A stretch of 64,000 nucleotides of DNA from Haliclystus octoradiatus (lineage: Eukaryota; Cnidaria; Staurozoa; Stauromedusae; Haliclystidae). How positions within the stretch are numbered: position 1 is the first letter of the stretch; the number at the start of each line of letters is the position of its first letter. Where the stretch lies: assembly GCA_916610825.1 (NCBI GenBank), contig OU744447.1:17887563-17951562 (forward strand), given 5' to 3'. Positions 56,266-64,000 of the stretch are shown piece after piece. A program made the translations under genes and the position numbers. Below the pieces are notes generated by a model. That model saw nothing but the letters and a program-made list of their open reading frames with translations. It ran no database searches and was not told where the DNA came from.

Positions 56266-57342
56266 TAATCTACGATTGTATTAAAGTCAAATCAAATGCA
56301 ACGAGATTGAGATTGAATAATTAGCAATGTCAATGGATGGATACCAGTTTGAATATAAAAATTAGAATTTAAAAGTCTGATTACGACGTACAATATTTTG
56401 TAAATAATTTACATCAATATCTCAGGTTATAATTAAATTACATACGGTAATACGGTACTAATTACAGTACTATCAAAATTTGGGTAGATTCTATAACATA
56501 GCCAAGTCGTGCGAGCGCTGACGTCACATCTGAAGAAGACTGGTGAAGAAGACACATGACTTTCTGTTCGATTTAAAATTTTATGGTTTGCATTTGAATT
56601 TTATTTTGTAAAGCGCAGTGAAATGAATATGGTTGTTCAAACTCTCAGCTGTAGGGAATTTAGCTCTGATTATTTGGCATTTAGCTATTGGTATAAAGTT
56701 CTGTCAATTCGTACAATGGATATTGCTTGTGAGTAATATTGGAGTATTTAAATTAATACAAAAGGCATGTTACAGAAACGAAAACCTTGAAAATAAGATG
56801 TCCACTAGTTTTCAAGGTAAGATTGGTTAGGGTTATATTATTTACAATAGTAGGTTATAGGCGTTATATCTTCTATATCGATTATTATCATTTTAAACAA
56901 CTGAACAGTCAATTTATAGGCCTACAATTATTCATTTACTTGTTGACTGCTGTTACAAATTGTAATAGTGCTGCAGGAAGTGACCAAGTGTAGGGAAATG
57001 ATAGTAACATATTGGTAAAATCCCATAGAAATATGTGTGTTGTATTTGGTATGATATTATAAAGTTTAATCATGTCCAAGAATATATAAACATGTTTGAT
57101 AATTTTTAGTAATAATTAACTTTTTTTGTCTACAGGTTTGAACATAGTTTTAAACTATATATACACTATATTTACTTGTATATACTTATAAATACACTAT
57201 ATAGAATTTGTTTTGGAATGGAATCATGATTGTATGTAACGCTTTCGATATGCAATGTAACTGTATATGAATTTGTGTTACTATATAACTATAAGCCACA
57301 TATTTGACAAGGGATTTACGACGTTATCAAACAGCTAATTAA

Positions 57343-57479
57343 CAGCCATTGTGCTGTGCAAATGATTTATGCAAGATATCCAAATAATGCTGCAAGCAGC
57401 AAAGGTTACTGATTAGTAAGATGTTTCATAAATTTGGATATATTGCATAACGTAGGCTACTTGCACAGCACAATGGCTG
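57343..57479. mobile_element. 137-bp MITE with TTAA target duplication (piggyBac-like)
   Basis: Perfect ends CAGCCATTGTGCTGTGCA and inverse, flanked by TTAA at 57339-57342 and 57480-57483. The inner halves also pair (tgcaagatatccaaat / atttggatatattgca). Confidence 0.7.
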
Positions 57480-57483
57480 TTAA

Positions 57484-58775
57484 CTGTAATGGGTCAAAGG
57501 AGGTCATTGGTGTTTTTATAAAATTCATCTCCTATCAAGGATCGAGAGTCTAGATGTTGTAGATTGTTATACACTCTCGAATATGGATTTAATAATATCC
57601 CAATAGTAATTTGAATAGTACACTATCAACCAAATAATTTCTCCAAAGACGAAGTGATGATTTCAATAGTAATGATAGCAATATCAATAGCCTAGCCCAG
57701 TAACCCTATTCCTTTACTTCTGCCGCTGTATAATTCAAATGAAGCAAACAATGGTGACTACGTTATTTGGATCCTGAGTTCGATATTTACGCCATGTGAT
57801 ATCCGCTATTACGGACATCTATCATTTCCACTGACACAAAAGAATTCCCATGACACCGCAAAGTCGAGCAAATACATTGTTTAACTTCAGCAACGTGATG
57901 ACATCATTTTATGCAGGAATCAATCTGAGTTTTCACAACGACATACAAAGAAAAAAGTGACTTGAAAGAATTCCAATGACATCGCTGAATTTTCATTAAA
58001 TACGATTAGAAAGCTACTTGCATGGCTCGCAGCAATAATTAATGACTATGTTGAACTGTAGGGCTAGGCTATTTTATCTTCAATAATAAATCATTCAAAA
58101 TTTGCCACGAGTAGGCCTATAGATAGACCACTCTCGTACATTTGGGCATGGTTTATAGCTAAGCATATATATATGAAGCAGAAATTACATAAATTCATTT
58201 GGTGGTTCTGCATACAATTCACACTTCCAGCCAATGGCTTTAGCCGAATCCGTCACCTTTTCGTTCACTGAAATTGACAATTCCTGTGAAAGTGTTATTT
58301 GCAAACACAGCATTCTGTTTTCGGGTTAACTTTCGTTGCTGTTGTTTCTACTTATTCTATTTATCCACTCTCGACATCCTTATTGGAACATTTTGGGGTT
58401 CCTTTGATGTAAATTATTCTTAGTTAGTGTCAATTAATGTTGCTAATTTTCAATTTTCAGGAGAGGTCAACTGGGTAGCCTCAAGATGTCGCTATGGTGT
58501 ATTCTTGATTATTATGTGGTCATGCGTGTCATCATTACCTTGGCCTGTTCTAGATTAGTCCACAACATACAAATATTGATTATAAGATTATTGACTTTAT
58601 AATATTTGCTGGTTATATTTGATCATTATTTGTGTCATGTTTCAAAATACGTCACTTGGTACAAACTATCAGTCGACTAATCTATTTTTTGTTCGTATTC
58701 ACTTGTATTTGAAGTGATAGTTATATAATATTTGAAATGAAATTCCATGGTAGCCTACAGTTATAAATGTGTGGA
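57484..58775. other. interior of the 3.4-kb inverted-repeat region; no gene seen
   Basis: A+T-rich, short random ORFs only. No domain or RNA gene recognised. Confidence 0.3.
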
Positions 58776-59072
58776 CAGGGGCGTCGGAGCTGGGGGTATA
58801 AGGACAGTAGGTGCCCTTATGTGTAAGTATCATAAACTTTCCAGATCAACCATGTTAAAGGAAGATGAAAAAACAACAGTACAACAACAACAGGCGTATG
58901 CTATACATGCATGTGACCTAGGTGGTAGGTGTCCATTTTGCTTGACGTAATGTCTCAAAATTTTGTTGGGAAATTGAGGGGGGCAACAGCATTGTACAGT
59001 GAAAACATTTTTGCTGCAAGGTGCCCTTTATGCGGGGTCTGCCTCTGTTGTCTTATGGCTCCGGCGCCCCTG
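58776..59072. mobile_element. 297-bp hAT-like MITE
   Basis: Ends CAGGGGCGTCGGAGC and inverse GCTCCGGCGCCCCTG. GTGTGGA occurs on both sides (58769-58775 and 59073-59079), seven of an expected eight bases. Non-coding. Confidence 0.65.
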
Positions 59073-60012
59073 GTGTGGAGGTCATAGTTTTTAAAGTCAC
59101 AGTCCTCCGTTGTCCTTTCTTTGGTAAATTGACATAATTTTCCAGATTGTGTTGTTGTTTCATTCCCAATTTTTCAGGAGGAGTATTTTGCATAAAAATT
59201 CCCAAAATCCCAACCAACAGAGAAGCTATCCCACAACTCCCACCATCTTGTTTCTTTTTTCCTTGACGATTGCATCAATATCGTTCATCTGTTGGCATTG
59301 ATAAAAACAATTGCCTGCACTTATGAATGCCATGCCATCGAAAGGGTTTAAAATTCCATCATCGCTTCCTGAAGTGGACGACCAAAGGCTTTCTAAAACT
59401 TCAGGAGAGAAGGCAAAGCTTCTTCGAATTTTTGACTAAAATACAAAAAATTGCTATTGTTTTTCTATCATTTCTTTATACATGGGTCACGTTAAATGCA
59501 AGCGTAAAACATTCATTTCCGACTCACAGTATATTTATTTATTCTTTAATCTTTATGATATAACCGCCAACCAGAATATGTATCATCTTATGTATCATTA
59601 AAGTTTTCGAAAAATATATCTAATCCTGTTTGTGAATTTATGTGTAGTATAGACATAGTGGACATTCATTGATAGCCTCATCGCTATCCATACTGTCATA
59701 CTGTACATAGTTCGATCTATGCCGTTCGACGACATCAAATTTCATGTTTCCCGCTTATTATGTTTTGCAAGAAGCCTCTGTTTAACTATTATCATAATCT
59801 CACTTTCAAACATATGTGACGTCACGGCTTGCACGACTTGGCTATGTTATAGAATCCACCCAAAATTTGTACAGTGTATATCAATAAACCATTTCGAGGC
59901 TACGCAGAAGGCGAGGCATGGTGGTCAACATTGAACTCTGTTCTATTTTCAAACAACAAATGTAAGATGACAAGTTTGAAAATGATTTAATTGTAATTTT
60001 AAGTGCTTAGAT

Positions 60013-63000
60013 ATGGCTTTTATGGATGTAATAAAGACTCCAAGGGTTGATAACGTAATATTGAAAAAGGCTCATGATGTTTCGATCCAAGGAACCCTTT
60101 GTCTTACTCGCCATCACGTGATTTTTTCAGCTCAAAACTCTGACGAAGATGAGATTCTTGTAAGTTGTCATTTTGATTGTTTCACTGCCTAGGTTAGGCA
60201 GGGCTGCTAAATTATCAATTATTAGACTGATATTAAATTGTTAACGTGTTTAACTCGAGTAGGGAACTATCCTAAAGTTACCTAAACTTGAAGATGATTC
60301 CAAATAGGGCATATTAGGACGTTTTCAGAAATTCAGAAGTGCAACTGGGCTGGGCTGGGCTGAGTCTGGATGCCTGCGTTCCGATTTTGAACAAGTTAAA
60401 TCATTGTAGATTTAATCATTAAATCACTGTGGTGTGACCACATAATTGGGTCCTGAATTCAATTTGCTAGATGGGTCACTGAGTGGCTGAGCCAGAATGT
60501 AGAGTTTGCAATGTGTGCAGCTAAGTCTAATTCTGTGTACGACTGGGAGCAGTGTTTTTGCTGTTTCATCGACCAAATTTTGTTGATAATGTATAAGAGG
60601 TGCAAAACGTGCATCCTGTTTAATATTAGAATCTTGGAACTTTGTAGGCTATATATGCTGTATAGAGGGAGAGGGTGCTAATAAAGGGATTTTTGTTGTG
60701 AAATGGCTGTTTTAATTCCCGTAATTCAGTTAAGAACTCAAGATCCGTGAAACCATGCTGAGACGTTAGCCTATAGTGGTTAATTTAATAGGGCACCACG
60801 GTATATTTTGAGGGGATCAGGGCAAATAAACCAATGGCTTACTGGTTTTTACCCTCTTTAATTAAAATCAACATCATCATCATAGCTGTTATTTTGAATT
60901 CTCTTGTAGTGTGCGGTGTGTGAAACGTGAAGTTATCGGTATTAAGATGCTGATTTTCAGCAATTGTTAACGTTTAAGGAAGAAATTTCCAGACAATACC
61001 CGCATCCTCATTCTCAAATGATTGCACTGTTTGATTGTAGGCAAAATCAAATATATCTGTCAGACTATCAAATATCATTCCCTGCTTACTTTGAGGATAA
61101 TATGAGCAAATATACTACTTTTAGGCCTAAGGTTTTAGGTGATCTTTCTGGAAAGGATGTCACATCAATTTTCCCACTTCACTCGCAATGATCTTCTCCA
61201 ATTACACTAATTAATGTTCTGTTTAAGTTGCGAGTGCAGGCAAAATCAAATACATCTATCAGACTATCAAATAGAGGACCCTCCTGAAAACCATATATAA
61301 GATGAGTGATGTTTCCTCTTTAAATATCAAATATATATATAGGCCTATCCTGTGAAATGTGATTTGGGCAGGCTCATTTAAACATGATATGTGATCCAGA
61401 ATCTCCATCCACACCATGCACCACGTACCCTGTTGCAACCCTCTGTAGGACTATATGCAATGTGTTCAATTTCACATATAATATTCTATCTGATTTCGAC
61501 AAATATTTTTGTTGTCATATGTATTATTAAAGGTCTACTCCACTCACATATTATTATTTGTTTAGCTTCTATACACTATGGTTGAGTTAGTTTTGAGGAA
61601 AGTCTCTGGCTTGAGTGGAACTGTGACGTTGGTATGCAAAAACTTCACAACCGTCAAGTTTCGGATCCCAGGATTGGATGAAAGCTTAAATATTTGCAAT
61701 TCAATTGAAAGTTTGTCCATCCCAGGTCAGCATTTAATCTTATCATTCCTATGTCTCATCATTCATCACTGTCAAGTAATAAATTGTGCACTTTTTCCTG
61801 CAGATTGATTGTCATTTTGATTGTGGTTTTCGTTGATTTTCAGATGCAGAAGAAGCACCCTATCCATTTTTCAACGGACAGTCTTTCAGAGGTGATGATA
61901 GGGGATGGACGCAATATAATTTTGAGCGTGAAAAAAAAGCCATATTGGATGAAGGAGAGTTCCAGTGGAGGCCATGCAATGTTAATAAAGACTTTAGCGT
62001 AAGTGAGTAAGATAATGGAAACCAAACTTGTCAGCTCTCTCGTGATGTTAAACAAACTCCCACTCTAGCAAGTTTAGAGATAAATTGCACAGGAAACCGG
62101 AGTGAAATTATAGGAAAGGAATTTTGAGATCACTCTGCAAAAAAGTACAGTATTGAATATTTGTAGACCTATTTTTTTCAAGAAAACGTTTTACCGTATT
62201 TTCCTGTACAAAATTTTTTGTTTCGCTTGTTGCTTGCAGCTTCTATCCAAATCCATAGACGACTGATACATGACACAATAATACAAAGATGTTGTAATCA
62301 CCATTATTATTTCTTGTTTGGTTTGCTTTGTTAGGTTTGTCGATCTTACCCTTCAGTTGTTTACGTTCCAACCAAAGCTACCGATGATCTGATTATCAAA
62401 GCATCTAAATTTCGTCATGGTGGCCGCTTTCCAGTGTTAGCGTATTGTCATAAGAAAAATGGAGTGAGTCAATATTGATACAATTGAGTTTGGAGAATAT
62501 TCATTAGATTTTTCAAGGAGTGTTAATTTTTATGCATTGAATGATAAGGGTTGATTAGTTGGTGTAATTGTCAAAGTATAGCGCATGGGTGATGATAGAT
62601 CATTTATCATTTGTGTAGGTGTCATTAGTCCGATGTTCACAGCCAATTGTCCAAGGCAGAAATAAACGATGCAAGGAGGATGAAAAGATTGTTAATTTCA
62701 TTTTAGAAGGACATGGTGGAAAAGGTCATATCATTGATACACGATCACAAGCTATTGCAACATCACAGAAAGGTATCTTTAATTATTCACAATTTCAAAT
62801 TAACAAATAAAGACAGTTGTAATATACAGAATAGCGACTGTCCTTTTAACAACAGTGTCACTCATCAATAATTAAATAAGATGCAGTGGTCAAATATCCC
62901 TGCAAATGATGCATTGAAAAATTATGAAATGGACTGATACAGAAGACATGATTCATATTGCAGTGCAGTAATTTGACAGTTTGACGTAACAATGCAGAAC

Positions 63001-63621
63001 ATGCTAAAACAGTAACCTTAATATAGCACTCACCTGTCTATATCGACCAACGAACAACATTTTGAGTGTAAATAAGCAGTCTCCCTACGTAATGCAGACA
63101 CACAACATCAACTTCATGATGAATGACTCAGTAATGGATGGTCACACATACATAGGCCTAGAGGTCTTTTAGTCATCAACATTTTCAAATCTCATTTTAA
63201 GATGTTATGCACACATTTCAATGGTATCAAATTGTATAATATATATTGTATTTGTAATTATGTATGCATCATCGTATTGCATGATTATTGATCAGATCAG
63301 AGATGACCAATGCCAATATTACGAATAGCGTCAATGCATAGGGTATCAATAGCTGACCGTATGAGCTTCACCTAATTTAGCTTAACTTGTTATTCTCAGG
63401 TGGTGGCGTAGAATTAGAAACAAATTACCCACAATGGAAAAGGCATTTTCAATCAATTGATAGAGTCTCTAATCTCACAGACAATTTGTTTAAATTAATT
63501 GACGCTTGTGGTGATGTTAAAAGTAGCTCATTTATATCAAAATTGGAAGGTTGTGGTTGGTTGTCATACGTTGAGTCTGTCCTCCGGTCATCTCTATCAA
63601 TAGCAAAGTACATGGAAAGCG
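60013..63621 (+). CDS. MTMR9: myotubularin-related protein 9 (5' part, runs off the window)
   Basis: Catalytically dead myotubularin that partners active MTMR6/7/8 in the family. Exons seen: 60013-60159, 61566-61725, 61844-61998, 62335-62463, 62619-62772, 63400-63621; phases agree, 322 residues, last exon ending in phase 1 at the donor GGTAAG. The PH-GRAM domain occupies about residues 1-125 (IKTPRVDNVILKKAHDVSIQ, GTLCLTRHHVIFS, FRIPGLDESLNICNSIESLS). The start of the phosphatase-like domain carries the family hallmarks FRHGGRFPVLAYCHKKNG, RCKEDEKIVN, HIIDTRSQAIA and GGGVELETNYPQWKR. Similarity to human MTMR9 (MEFAELIKTPRVDNVVL...) as remembered is strong throughout. The active-site exon lies beyond 64000, so loss of the catalytic Cys cannot be checked here. 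Confidence 0.95.
60964..61191 (+). other. open frame inside MTMR9 intron 1, probably not coding
   Basis: A 75-codon frame with protein-like composition (ISRQYPHPHSQMIALFDC). It overlaps a 36-bp word, aggcaaaatcaaatayatct and following bases, that is repeated at about 61230 in another frame. MTMR9 exons 1 and 2 join smoothly without it. Origin unknown. Confidence 0.3.
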
Positions 63622-64000
63622 GTAAGCATGTCGACTTGCACAAGGGTGTACAGTAATAAACAGGCACAGCAAGCATTCAAGGGACCATGTTTTGAAATTA
63701 TGGTTAAATTATCTGTAACAATAAAAATAGGTACAGTAAATATATCATCACTCAAAATGTAGCTTTGAAATGAAATAAAATAATTTTTATTTTTAATATA
63801 TTTTGAACATCTTACTTTTTTCTCCCGATCTTATGCTATGCTAGACTGAATTGAAGATTTCCCCAGGTATTTTTAAACTGGACCATATTCAAAATCCAAA
63901 ATTTTGAGATCCAAAGCGATCCATAAGTCCATAACAAAGTTTTAATGGTGATGTACCGGTTTACATGTTTAGGGCTACGGTATAATTACCCTGATCATCT
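63622..64000. other. start of an MTMR9 intron
   Basis: Non-coding to the window edge. No repeat recognised. Confidence 0.5.

Larger units (their letters stand above)
56465..59876. mobile_element. 3.4-kb region bounded by ~50-60-bp inverted repeats (possible DNA transposon)
   Basis: 56465-56529 and 59814-59876 are reverse complements over most of their length (core gattctataacatagccaa; both contain TGACGTCA). No target duplication is certain and no transposase ORF remains. Two other elements are nested inside (57343-57479 and 58776-59072). It fills almost all of the MRPS28-MTMR9 interval. Confidence 0.6.

Overview
The window is A+T-rich animal nuclear DNA. It holds spliced genes with ordinary GT-AG introns and a heavy load of short DNA transposons, LINEs and old LTR-type relics. 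The host protein set (C8orf34/VEST1-like, DLAT, SNX19, IMPACT, HDDC2, MRPS28, MTMR9), short to medium introns and low GC suggest an invertebrate deuterostome. An ascidian is my best guess; lancelet, hemichordate or echinoderm cannot be excluded from sequence reading alone. Nothing bacterial or organellar was seen.

Layout. 239-4654 (-): compact C8orf34-like gene, apparently complete in six exons. 4655-10860: no host gene found; a 1.25-kb TIR element, a 1.64-kb hAT-like element with a perfect 8-bp target duplication, and smaller repeats. 10861-20907 (+): dihydrolipoamide acetyltransferase (PDC-E2), twelve exons seen, first exon not found. 21491-31928 (+): sorting nexin 19, nine exons, complete. 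32665-34687 (+): IMPACT, two exons. 35711-55674 (-): HDDC2, seven exons of only 561 coding bases stretched over 20 kb, because intron 4 (37438-52643) has filled with transposons. 55781-56265 (+): MRPS28, head-to-head with HDDC2 with about 106 bp between the start codons. 56465-59876: region bracketed by roughly 50-60-bp inverted repeats with smaller elements nested inside. 60013-63621 (+): 5' part of MTMR9, running off the right edge.

The host genes are unrelated housekeeping functions: pyruvate oxidation, mitochondrial translation, endosomal lipid binding, GCN2 control, nucleotide hydrolysis and phosphoinositide pseudophosphatase. No operon logic is evident apart from the shared HDDC2/MRPS28 promoter region.

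The most unusual object is in HDDC2 intron 4. It is a structurally complete APE-type LINE (minus strand) with an uninterrupted 984-codon ORF. That ORF carries a 2A-like motif (GDIHPNPGP) before the endonuclease. The LINE's 5' leader is a tandem array of 136-bp monomers, and the whole element is flanked by two equal-length 487-bp direct repeats that differ at five positions. Several small families of inverted-repeat elements with definable target duplications were also found. All exon joins were made by eye from splice sites, phase and remembered protein families; no search was run.
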